Below are positions 12,401 to 21,167 of a DNA stretch of 64,000 nt, in pieces. The notes under the pieces are model-generated. The model had not been told where the DNA came from. It made no database searches and worked only from the letters and a program-made list of their open reading frames with translations. The translations under genes were made by a program, and so were the position numbers. This DNA comes from Batillaria attramentaria (lineage: Eukaryota; Mollusca; Gastropoda; Batillariidae), in the NCBI GenBank assembly GCA_018292915.2, contig JACVVK020000032.1, positions 2,287,001-2,351,000 on the forward strand, written 5' to 3'. Numbering within the stretch: position 1 is the stretch's first letter; every line of letters starts with the position of its first letter.

Positions 12401-12688
12401 TAAATCCATGTAATTATACAGATACATGTATATATATATACTGTATATATGAAGTCATTGATAAAAGACTTGGAATTTTTTATGTAGTTAGTGTTACCTC
12501 AGTGAATTTCCTGAAAAAAACAGGTTGATGACATGAAAAGAAAAATGTAAACAGAGGGTTACCTGTGTATTTCAGCTTCATGCAAGAAGAAAATGCAGTT
12601 TGAAATATCGGTACATTTTTCCTTTTTCTTTTTTTCAGCCCTGAGGCCCAAAACCAGTGTGACAGAAATAAACAAGCGGCGAAGGTGA
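539..12688 (+). CDS. KATNIP: KATNIP (katanin-interacting protein), C-terminal 730 codons, 17 exons, 5' end outside window
   Basis: Coding exons: 539-691, 1159-1249, 2799-2943, 3442-3639, 4935-5072, 5465-5608, 6119-6236, 7090-7267, 7956-8121, 8736-8887, 9501-9544, 9801-9911, 10389-10528, 10895-10996, 11505-11665, 12074-12177, 12639-12688 (TGA). All junctions are AG/GT and phases join to exactly 730 codons plus stop. The protein carries three repeats of one module, each opening with a TWGD..YxGL strand (STWGDKHYVGL, ATWGDLHYLGL, STWGDPYYVGL) followed by HMWL.P and R/K-IWNY-S/NK-S/T segments; an acidic linker (residues from 5500 on) separates modules 1 and 2. This matches the DUF4457/KATNIP family. 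Known role: binds katanin and microtubules at the ciliary base; mutated in Joubert syndrome. Exon 11 is a 44-bp micro-exon giving the MPCGF-IYQL junction. The start codon and N-terminal half are not in the window. Identification is firm; function is by homology. Confidence 0.95.
1384..1560. repeat. (GTAT)n-rich microsatellite
   Basis: Imperfect GTAT/GTATG tetranucleotide array in a KATNIP intron, interrupted by unique sequence near 1445-1495. Confidence 0.7.
1622..1685 (+). repeat. 3' end of a truncated non-LTR element with (ACTTG)n tail
   Basis: The sequence ends aaataaactttgacttgacttg.. The pattern AATAAA plus short tandem tail recurs at 19,395-19,445, 24,895-25,000 and 26,765-26,830, typical of LINE or SINE 3' termini. 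Confidence 0.45.
1716..1790 (+). repeat. dispersed repeat shared with 45,044-45,305
   Basis: Runs such as gtccatgac, gtgatttcaagatgaaaga and the following TTxxC-rich stretch recur in the same order at 45,044-45,305, where a SINE interrupts the copy. Confidence 0.55.
2310..2572 (-). mobile_element. GGGCCC-ended TIR element (MITE-like), copy 1
   Basis: About 263 bp bounded by ctgGACCCGTATGTAAAAC and its near-complement ending GACTTTTACATGCGGGCCCAG. Two more copies occur at 20,896-21,167 and 41,789-42,260 in the opposite orientation. No transposase; no clear target duplication. Lies in KATNIP intron 2. Confidence 0.75.
2630..2750 (+). repeat. dispersed repeat, pair of 9280-9415
   Basis: A (A)n run is followed by cacccctagca.. 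caaggcaaatg .. tttggattctggaccatt; the same word order is seen at 9280-9415 with many substitutions. Family unknown. Confidence 0.45.
3781..3942. mobile_element. Tc1/mariner-pogo-type MITE, 162 bp, TA target duplication
   Basis: Begins CAGTACAACTTCTTTTGGGC and ends with the near reverse complement (..cccaaagaggttctactg), flanked on both sides by TA (3779-3780, 3943-3944). Internal ggtggtcacccaaaagaagc is a further inverted copy of the end. CAGTA-type ends plus TA duplication fit a non-autonomous Tc1/mariner superfamily element. Confidence 0.7.
4090..4190 (+). mobile_element. SINE-C fragment (opposite orientation to next copy)
   Basis: gctgagctgacccttcgcagcac..gtgtgagagaatgcgtgtga is the reverse complement of 4315-4420, so the two make an inverted repeat with about 130 bp between arms. 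No tRNA-like head. Confidence 0.65.
4262..4652 (-). mobile_element. SINE-C, full-length tRNA-derived SINE
   Basis: Read on the - strand it starts ggggcgatcggtggtctagt, with an A-box-like ggtctagtggttaagag and B-box-like GGGTTCGAGTCCC (tRNA-like head at 4570-4652), then a unique body and a 3' (ATT)n-rich tail. Near-identical to 34,484-34,854. This is a SINE head, not a functional tRNA gene. Confidence 0.8.
5727..6050 (+). repeat. dispersed repeat R4, copy in KATNIP intron
   Basis: Starts at gggaattttcagtcatttgg and ends ..cagcaattccccagtctg. Other copies: 24,296-25,022 (interrupted), 61,985-62,346, 14,577-14,800 (reverse) and a 3' fragment at 11,925-11,990. No ORF and no terminal inverted repeat seen; family unrecognised. 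Confidence 0.7.
6241..6360. repeat. 75-bp direct duplication before a poly-C tract
   Basis: The 45 bases at 6241-6285 (gcacagtctattcttccacc..) are repeated at 6316-6360, directly against the poly-C run. Confidence 0.9.
6361..6447. repeat. 87-bp poly-C homopolymer
   Basis: Uninterrupted C from 6361 to 6447, inside a KATNIP intron and directly upstream of a SINE-A copy. Such a tract can form i-motif or G-quadruplex structures. Its length in an assembly is unreliable. Confidence 0.95.
6448..6611 (+). mobile_element. SINE-A, tRNA-derived SINE
   Basis: Head ggggagccggggtggtcgaa with A-box-like ggtcgaatggtagagcgttgg and B-box-like GAGTTCGATCCC; body ggccaaatatttgtgctgg; tail ..gtggtggaaaaggacgttaaaccccc. 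Same family at 6833, 35,167, 41,975, 45,067 and 57,300. Confidence 0.85.
6833..6994 (-). mobile_element. SINE-A, antisense copy
   Basis: Reverse complement of the SINE-A consensus, from gtttaatctccttttccacc to ttcggctaacctggctcccc. About 220 bp from the sense copy at 6448, making an inverted SINE pair in one KATNIP intron. Confidence 0.85.
9170..9222 (+). repeat. retroelement 3' tail, gcgctatataa..(ATT)n
   Basis: The ending tactgcgctatataaaggca followed by an ATT array recurs at 37,840-37,926 and, diverged, at 10,722-10,785. Typical SINE/LINE tail in invertebrate genomes. Confidence 0.5.
9280..9415 (+). repeat. dispersed repeat, pair of 2630-2750
   Basis: Shares cacccctagca, the tgcacacttttcc block and ttttggatcatggactatttt with 2630-2750 in the same order. 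Confidence 0.4.
11029..11325 (+). mobile_element. SINE-B, 5'-truncated
   Basis: Matches the body and 3' end of the full SINE-B copy at 54,132-54,584, from tgacacgtcttatgatgtgg to gagttgtggcagcaac plus an A-rich tail. No tRNA-like head; it follows a (GT)n run in a KATNIP intron. Confidence 0.85.
11925..11990 (+). repeat. R4 3' fragment
   Basis: atggtgcatatggcatcaaa and cctcagcaatgccccagcct match the end of repeat R4. Confidence 0.5.
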
Positions 12689-14576
12689 TCTTGTGGCATC
12701 AGGACAGCCATTTTAACTTGGCACGCTAAAGGACATCTTGTACATGCCAGTTTCTGTGTTGGAAATGGCACACTTGTTGCTGTTATGGTAGAGACATGAC
12801 AAACTGTGCTACTTTGTGCCTTTCAGTGTGCCTGCCAGTGTCCCTGGTTGTGGTTTGTGGCCTAGCTGCATCAGGTATCATCGAACGCGAATCAATCACC
12901 CAACAATGAAACGTTTTGTCGACGTTCAAGACATTTCAGAGACAATATGATTGCCTGGTAGTTTGTTACATAAATTTACATGTTCCTCCTTCAGGGGCGA
13001 AGTAGACATACATGTGTTTGTAATGTGTTTGTATGATATTGTTGTGATTGTTTGATCCAGTCAGTTTCTCAAAATGAAATGATCTGCAAGTTAATTGTTT
13101 TATATTCTTCAGGTGGCTAATTTTCACCTGCTCGTTGTAAGCCTGTGTTCCCACTTTGAATTTCTTGTCCGTCCAGATTTTAATAGCTCCTTCAGATTTT
13201 GGGTATTCCTGAATCAAAACAACACCACAGAGTTCATCTGCACATATACACAGTATGCCTGATTCTCCTGAACATATCAGATCTGTTGACCCATTTACAA
13301 ATTTTACACTTACCATGTTTTTAAGGAAATGTGTTCGCCTGAAGTGCGTTGTATGAAAATTGCCTGTTGAATTGCCTTGTTGATGTTAGTGTTGAAGGTG
13401 CAGAAAAATGCATCCCATCAAAGTGACATAACCTCTTCAGAAACTCAAAAGTAATACGTATCGTACATGAACATGTTGCTACTTGTAGGCATGTAAATAC
13501 ACATTATACATTTATTCTCAACACGTCGCATGGGCAGAATCGGGGGAACCAAATTTCAGTGATTAGTTCCCCCCAAAAGTATGTATACCACAGATTTTAT
13601 TTCACTCCTTGGTCTTTGCCGGCTATTTAAAGTATTTATCATTTTACATGTCCAAAACTTACATGAAATGACTCAGATCCATTGATATTGCCATCTTTAT
13701 ACATCATCATGGAATTCCATTGCCTCCATCAGAGACATGTCTCTGCCTCCATCATGTCTAGCCAGCATACTCCCATCCAGAGCTAGTCTTTTTCTGTTCC
13801 AAGACTCAGAGGAAAGCTTGATCTGTGATACGTGTTGTGAAATGTTTTGTGTTGTCCACCGCAAAGCCGCCTGTGATACTGTTTTCTTTCCTGTACACTC
13901 GGGGTTAGCCATTGGTATGGCCATTAGCCATGTGAATTGTATTTTCACACAAACATTCATCCCTTCAGCTGTACATTTTATTTTATATTAAAATCCTTCT
14001 TTTTCTCTTCTTTTCCTTTTAGTTTGTACGGTATCTTGTACTATGGAAATGGGATTGCGTTTTGATAAATACACGGTCTTTGGTTTCAGTACATGTAACT
14101 GCCTGTAACACTCACTGTTAGTGAATGCTTGTCTGTATCCATGGACTAAATTATTTGGGATCTAGAGGCCATCTTGTGTTCAGTAGAGTGGCATGACAGT
14201 TTTGATTATAACTAACATTTTCAACATGGTTGATTCCCCCTCCCCCCCAGATGTTTTCAGTATTCCATCCTTTCTTCATCAAGATACAAGTACAAGAAGT
14301 GCCAACAGTGCCATAGGTAGATGTATGAAATGCCTGTGTTTCATGAAGCGCTTTACATAAATTTACACATTTTGATCGACATAGTTTCTTTTCTTTTTTT
14401 TTTCTTGCACTTTTTGTTGCACCAGTTAACTTCTCAACAAGTTCAGTGTAACAGTGAATCAATGTAGGACATTGTCAGTGTACTCTGATACATTAGTTCT
14501 GGGGTATATTTTACTGAATAGGTCTACCATCTTTTGAAAAAAAAAAGAAAAAAAAGGCCTACACACAGTCACTTAT

Positions 14577-14800
14577 TAAATCCGTGACCTTTTTCAGGCT
14601 GGGGAGTTGCAGAGGGAAAAAAAAAAGACTGAAACCTAGGGGTTCAGAGGCAGCGCACTGCTGGGGAACCATGGGGCAATGCCCCACTTCACAAAATCAA
14701 TTTTAGCATTTTTAAAGACATTTAGTAGCTTCTGCTGGCACCCACAAGTAAAATACTGCCTTGGTACTGACAGAAGTCTTCAATAATTATGTTAGACTGC
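14577..14800 (-). repeat. dispersed repeat R4, antisense partial copy
   Basis: caggctggggagttgcagag, aagactgaaacctagg and gcacccacaagtaaaatact are reverse complements of R4 words seen at 5930-6050 and 62,150-62,346. Confidence 0.65.
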
Positions 14801-15007
14801 TGTTTTGTATGACAACGCATGTATCATGATACAGAACATTACTGTGTGTGAACCCCCCCCACCCCCCACCATTTTTTTTTTCCAGACAGAGGAGCACCAC
14901 TGCTACTATTTATAGATGCATTATTTGATGTTTTATTGTGCTGCAGGTCAAACCTGCAGGAGATGTGCCACAGTCGACGAAATTGATAATGTTGATTCAT
15001 TTTCCAT

Positions 15008-15013
15008 AATAAA
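15008..15013 (+). terminator. AATAAA poly(A) signal, likely KATNIP
   Basis: AATAAA at 15,008-15,013, with a second one at 15,076-15,081, about 600 bp before the stop codon of the convergent COX6B gene. Confidence 0.5.
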
Positions 15014-15674
15014 GTCACAATCAAAAGTTCTTATCTGTACATCACTAAATGTAATGATGTATGTTGTCACAGAATAATAAAATAATGAAGATCGAAATTG
15101 TGTCATTGTTGTCAGGATTCCGCAGAAATGTTTGGGGTTATGGCAACCGAAGACGAAGAAGGGGCTTATTCATTGCAGTAACCAGTTGGTTTTTTTTTTT
15201 TTTTTTTTTTTTTTTGGGGGGGGGGTGTATGTTTGTTCTTGTCTTTATAAGAAATATGTTGATTATGAAGACTTAATGTAGTGCATGGCATTGGCTCCAC
15301 CCTGAGTGCTAATGACACTTAGGGAGAGGTTTCAGTACAAGGATACAGGAAAAAAATGCAACTTGACTCAGTTACAAAACACACAAACGCACCACCTCGC
15401 ACCAAAACAACAGAATCCAAAGTACATTTTCTCTATTTTACTGTTCCTTTTGGACTTTAAAACTGGAATAACAAAGGTTACCAGTATTTTGTACAACAGC
15501 TCTATGCCCCTGACTTGTAATTTCTCTTCAAGCTCGCTCATTCACATCATAACTAGGAAAATTTGTCTCGCAACACACACTTCAGGAAAAAAAAGAAAAA
15601 AAGAGTAGATACAGAAATCACAATGAGCATGCGTGGTAACATGCATGATGCAAAAGCTGTGATGTTGGGGGCGC

Positions 15675-18600
15675 TCATATCTTTCCAGGGAAGGTTCCAT
15701 TTTCGACCTGCTCATCCCATTTCTCTACCTGCAAAAATGCACATCACAAACCAAGCGTCATTTATGGGAAAAACCAATACTGATTCTTCCTACTGCCATA
15801 TTGGAAAGGTATTTTGGACAGAGATTCTTTCAGTATGTGGAGCAAAACATAGGCATAGCCATACATTAAAACTACAACATAAACGTTCAAAATCTACTAC
15901 AGGTAAACAGCATTTATTCAAATTATTACTTCCAAAAGAACCACTGCAGGTTTTCTCTTTTTCAAGTTAAAAAAGAACACGATAAAGTTATCTTCAAGCT
16001 CATTGTAATTCCACTGATTTTATCTTGTTATCTGCCACAGCTCTGAACACACACACACACACACAAAACCCCACTAAAGACAGAAACAGCTCAGTCAGTA
16101 ACTCCGTGCCATTGCCTGTGTGTGTTTCTACGTATACCAAAACCCAACTTCCAAACAACACTGACCCAGGCATTCGGGCAGAGGGACTTGTAGACACGTT
16201 TGAAGTAGTCGCAGGGTTCATAGTCTTCACCCTTGATTTTCTGGCAACGGTGGAAGTCGACATAGTTCTGCCAGCAGTTCCTGTAAGATGAGACAAACAT
16301 TGCCATGAAAACAATAATAGTAAACCCATTAATCTAATTTATTCGAATTACTTGGCTAGTAAAAGCACAACACACTGAACTCAACACACATGCTCATGTG
16401 AATCACATGTTCTCACACACACCAGACACGAAGACATTACAATTATGTGGTACACCGGGTCAGCTCAGCTATTCAGTTTTGGAATTTAGACTGGGGTCAC
16501 AAATCTTTTGTTGGTCCAACTGCAAGCAAAATAAAACAGGTCCCTGGGACAAGCATCTCAAGCCCCCCCCCCCCCTCCCCACACACACAAACCAAAACAA
16601 TCTGGTATTCTAGTTCTGCAAACAATATTTTACTGTTTAACTGATTCTGTCCCGGGTACCGACGGGACTGTGGCCGGCGCCCAGGTACCAACAAACCATT
16701 TCTTCTCATTTAAATTTTGATTTGGTCTGTGTTATCATTAAACTGTTTACATTCTCACTAGTCTGCTAGCGTCTTCTGGGAAGCTTTAGCCTGTTCACAC
16801 TTCCATTGACAGCATGGGCCGCCGTTTGAAATTTTTCTTTGTCATCTGGGAGTTTTGAAGCAGTTTTTTGTTTTCTTTTTTTAGGTGGATAGAGGTGTGT
16901 GTGGAGACTGCTGTTCTGTTCTTTTATAAACATTTGTATTTGTTTTATGGACTTTACTGGCTTGAAATACTTGCTGCCATGAATGTGGGTACATTTTTGT
17001 TTTTTCCTGCATGGTTTCTGATTGAATGCAAGTGTGTTTTGTGTTGTGTGTGTGTGCGTGAAAATTCATTTCTTTTTTAAAAAAACTAACTGCTAAAAAT
17101 AGTAAAATACCCCCCCCCCAAAAGCCCAACATTAAAATTAAAAGCACAGTAAAGAAAACTCTTTTTTTTTCTGAAACATATTCGAATATCATGGGCATAG
17201 TTTGATAAATGTAGGAACTGTAGAGCTTTTTCTGAAGTGACTTTAGTCACTGTACTGCTGAGCTCCGCAGGCCTGGGCAGTGAGTGCAGCAGGCTGCCTG
17301 GGGCTCTGGCACATAATCAGTTAATGCAATCACTGATAACCCATTCGCGTAACATGAAGTAATACTAGTATAACCATGCCAGCACTGACCATAATGTTAA
17401 ATCACAGAAAAGACATAATATCAGTGGTGTGATTGCTCCCCCCCCCCCCTCCGCACACACGCATGCTGAACCCCTACCAAAGAAATGAAAAGAAATGATT
17501 CCTGCCTTCGAAAGCTTCACACACACACAGAGGCTACTATTAGTACTAAGGTGGGTTGGGGGAACTTCGGCACCCTTGCGGTTCGGGGGAAATTCGTCAC
17601 CCAAGTTTCTTCTATAATTCAATGCACTTACTAAGCTTTCATCCCTCCAAATAGGCTCTCCCAAGTAACTACAAGATTCCAAACGATAGATGGAACGACC
17701 AGTGAAAATACTTGGTACAGCCAGACGCGTCAAATGATGGCATTCTGACTTGACTGCTTTTCTCGTCTGCTTCATAACTTCATGTGTCTTTTCTCGTCTG
17801 CTTCATAACTTCACGTGTCTTTTGCCGGTAAAGTCCCAACTATCTTTGTATAGTCTTATTTTTATGTTTTTGAATGAAATCAAATATATTAAGGGTCTTA
17901 AACATAAAAATGACTTTATTTTAAAGTTTTAATGTTTCTTTAGCGATGGCACACATCAAAACACTGCATAAACACGAAATTACTGAGGGTGACGAAGTTC
18001 CCCCGACCAAAAATGTACATGGGGGAAATCCGTCACCATCAACAGGGGAAATTCGTTTTAAGAGTAAGCTAAGAAGTTGAAATATTCTAACACTAAAATA
18101 GCCTTCCAGGATGGTTCTACCATAGACACACTCACATTCCCAGACTGGTCGATTTGCTTAGCTTAATGAATACACACAAAAATAACCTCTTGTTTTAAGC
18201 TCAGTTTTGCCTGAAACAGTCTTCTTCATTCAGAGAGAGAGAGAGAGTTGTTTAATCACACGTTAGATAAAAAATAAAGAAGAAATCTGACCTACAGTTT
18301 GTAGCACATCACATTTAAGGCACTGAAACCATGAAAACAAATACTCTCAAGCCTAGTGACGAAGTTCCCCAGGTGGTGCCGAAGTTCCCACGAAGGGAGT
18401 GACGGAGTTCCCCCGAAGGTGTCGAAGTTCCCCCAAACACGCTCACTTGTTCTCAGAACGATTTTCAATGCACATTCATGAGGTTAAAGTCGCAGTTTCA
18501 TTGAAAGCAGGCCTGCGACTGGTTAAAGTATCCGTTGGCATTAAGCATGTTTCTCTCACGTGAACACGAAAAGGCGGGCAGTATGTTAAGTCAACACGCT

Positions 18601-18766
18601 AGTGGACGCATGCACGCAGTGCCGAAGTTCCCCCAACCCACCTTAGTACTACGAGATTTTACTATTTTAGAGCAACGGCCAACACTCACCTAGTCTGATT
18701 CTGATTTGGGAAGCGAGCATCAAAGGGGGCAGTCTTCATCTCATATTGGTCCGACATGGCTGACAT
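15675..18766 (-). CDS. COX6B: cytochrome c oxidase subunit 6B, 3 coding exons, 81 aa
   Basis: Coding exons (- strand order): 18766-18690, 16280-16166, 15728-15675 (TGA); 77+115+54 nt = 81 codons plus stop. The protein reads M-S-A-M-S-D.. then [40 protein letters not shown] and ends [14 protein letters not shown]. The twin-cysteine CHCH fold is present: CX9C in the first helix and CX10C in the second, the pattern of COX6B and of oxidation by the intermembrane-space MIA40 pathway. Length is close to human COX6B1 (86 aa). It is a nuclear-encoded intermembrane-space subunit that bridges complex IV monomers. A second ATG is at 18,757. The acceptor at 18,770 means at least one non-coding 5' exon lies further upstream, not located. 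The gene converges on KATNIP. Identification is firm. Confidence 0.96.
16373..16500 (-). mobile_element. SINE-C fragment in COX6B intron
   Basis: acacatgctcatgtgaatca .. gacattacaattatgtgg .. gggtcagctcagctattca matches the SINE-C body; the tRNA-like head is missing. Confidence 0.65.
17549..18643. mobile_element. 1,095-bp TIR element with repeated GAAGTTCCCCC motifs
   Basis: Left end AGGTGGGTTGGGGGAACTTC (continuing ggcac) is exactly mirrored at the right end, and both sides carry the 8-bp direct duplication TAGTACTA (17,541-17,548 and 18,644-18,651). Inside, the words gaagttccccc and ggggaaattcgtcacc recur at about 17,585, 17,990, 18,022, 18,042, 18,361, 18,382, 18,405 and 18,423, in both orientations. 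No ORF for a transposase. It lies in the first COX6B coding intron. An 8-bp duplication would fit hAT-like elements, but the ends do not look like classical hAT ends. Confidence 0.7.
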
Positions 18767-19923
18767 AACCTGCAACCAAAGCATTATGTGATTACAAAAA
18801 AGAAAAGAAAAAGAAATGCAAAAACGGAAAAGGACGGTTCAGCAGCGATGCAGACCACTGGTGGACGTGACAAAGCCCACAAAATGCCGGTGTGGTCTAC
18901 GATCACTAATGATCTGGAAAAGCAAGCATGGATCGAAGTTGAAACAATTCAGCATGACTAATCATACATTCACCTACACAAAATACTTTACAAACTATGA
19001 GTGAGGTACTCTTTGCTCTTGTAATAAACCGTTCTTCCTTACCGATCTTGACCTTCAAGAATCAGTCCAACGATAATGGCGACCACGGTCTGTATGGGTC
19101 TCCCAATCAGAAGAGTGCATACAGTAACAGAGTAGTCTTTCTTTGTCCCGCGGGTCATCTCGCTGTTGACGTCGTCGACAGGAGTTCTTACTTGGTCTTG
19201 GTTGGGTTTGTTTTTATGTCTACAAGGCAAGGTTAACTCACAAAAGAGGGTTGTGGTGCCGGTAAAGCAGAACTTGACGGGGTCACTCCAGTTTGCTGAG
19301 CCTGAGTGTGTCCAGAGAGCATGTATATGTTCTGATGCGTACAGTCAGACCAGCACAGGCGACTCAGTGACTTGTGAAGTGCAGTGTATGCATGTACATG
19401 AAATTTCTGCTACGCAGATAATAAAGTTTTTATTGACTTGACTTACGCACTGGATATCAGTGTTAAAGGACTGAATATGATAAGGCTGTAGATTAATCTC
19501 ACAAATGGACATCAGTTTCAACTAAAACTGTTTTAAATGAGTTTCCACTTTTATTTCATTTAACACATTGTATATATTGCAAACCATGTGCACAGCACAG
19601 ACTGACCTCAGTGGATGCAAAACAGAAGATGCAAATAAACAAAATGAATGAAATGAACATACAAATTAAATAGAGTAAACTAGACACAAATTAAAGTAAT
19701 GTAAAGAAACAAGGTAACCCCATACCCTGAACCGAGACGCAAAACAAATGCAAAAATATACGAGTTACCAACATTGCTCCACCTATACACGGCCAGCTGC
19801 CGAACCACCCCCAACCCCCCCCTTTTTTTTTTTTTCTTGTAAATCCACCACTTTTGTGCAGATTTCAACTAATGTCCCGATGATCATATGCTGAGTGAGT
19901 GAGTGCACATGTAAGTTAAAGTA

Positions 19924-20343
19924 CAGTCTTCACAATAAGTTAAGGACCAGTCAACATAATGGGTGAGTTTGAATAAATCAGAAAAAATAAGCGAATAAGA
20001 TTTTTCCCGTAAAATTCGGTAGCAAGGTTAAGGGGTAATTAGTGAACATGGCGACCACTGTGTGGATGGCACGTGCGCGTCACACTGCATGCTTGGCGCG
20101 TTTGAAAATCTGCAATTTCGGCAAAACTAGACCGAGTTTCAGTGTTCAGTGAGCGATACCTGGGGCTTTCTGCACGGCAAAAATGAGATGCAGGTCAAAG
20201 AATGCATCCCTGGTTATGAACTGTGCTCATTTGTTTGCCTAGATAAGCCGCCGTTTCAGCGATGTTCAGCACTACACCAGCATGCCACCACGACAAAAGT
20301 TGAATGATATTTGCAAGTGGTCCTTAACGTTTTGTGAAGGCTG
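19924..20343. mobile_element. 420-bp TIR element with TA duplication
   Basis: Left end CAGTCTTCACAATAAGTTAA (then ggacca), right end tggtccttaacgttttgtga (then aggctg), a near-perfect 25-bp inverted repeat. TA flanks at 19,922-19,923 and 20,344-20,345. No ORF. Non-autonomous Tc1/mariner-type is the simplest reading. Confidence 0.65.
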
Positions 20344-20895
20344 TATAAACAACAAAAACTGTTACATGGCATGACTGGCTGAGTATTTTGTGTATAAATT
20401 AAGTGCAACTACTAAGATTCAGCTTTGCACCACTCAAGCTACAAAAACAGGATCATGAAAGATGATCTTTTGTACTTTAGGTACAGTAGTACACTTTTGA
20501 ACTACTGCCGTTGTGGTGGTTCAAACAAATCCTGACATCAGCAGTGAATGGTGATCAACCTGATCCAATGACATTGTATTTCAACTTTCATCTTTGTGCC
20601 ATGTGTCAGTTCAACAGTCACAAATTCAAAACTTATAACCAGCAAAGAACCGTCAAGATGACTTTTTGCACGTTAAGTACTGTAGTGCGCATCTAAACTG
20701 CTGTTGCGGTCGTTAAAACAAACAAAAAATAATCCTGATCAGTATTATTACCCTCAATAAATGACACGATTCGCTGACAATAGCACCAGAATTATTCCCA
20801 CATTCAAATTTGTGTTATGGATTTCAGCAGTGACATTAATACACCAGTAAATGTACACCCAAACCACTGATCACAGACAGTACATGTGAAAGCAC

Positions 20896-21167
20896 CAGGG
20901 CCCGCATGTAAACGCTGGGGTTAGGGAGTTTAGCCCCAGGCTAGAGTCTAACCTTGAACTAAACTACATATAGCTCTAGGGTAAAATTTTCTGTTGTTTT
21001 TTTGTTTTAAATCAGGGAGCAAGGTGCCTATGCCGGTATAGAAGGATTTTTGTCTTTCTTCACTTCCTGTTTTATTTAATTTTGTTTTTGGGTTTTTTTT
21101 GGTCCTAGTCTGGGTTAGGCCCATAGCCGTGGGTTAAATTAACCTCGAGTTTTACATATGGGCCCTG
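20896..21167 (+). mobile_element. GGGCCC-ended TIR element, copy 2
   Basis: Starts CAGGGCCCGCATGTAAA and ends TTTTACATATGGGCCCTG; interior words ggggttagggagtttagccc and tagaaggatttttgtctttc match copies 1 and 3. Confidence 0.8.

Larger units (their letters stand above)
12689..15060 (+). other. KATNIP 3' untranslated and downstream region
   Basis: No ORF of interest. It contains an antisense R4 copy (14,577-14,800). The nearest good poly(A) signals are at 15,008 and 15,076, so the KATNIP 3' UTR may be about 2.3 kb; shorter forms cannot be excluded. Confidence 0.5.
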
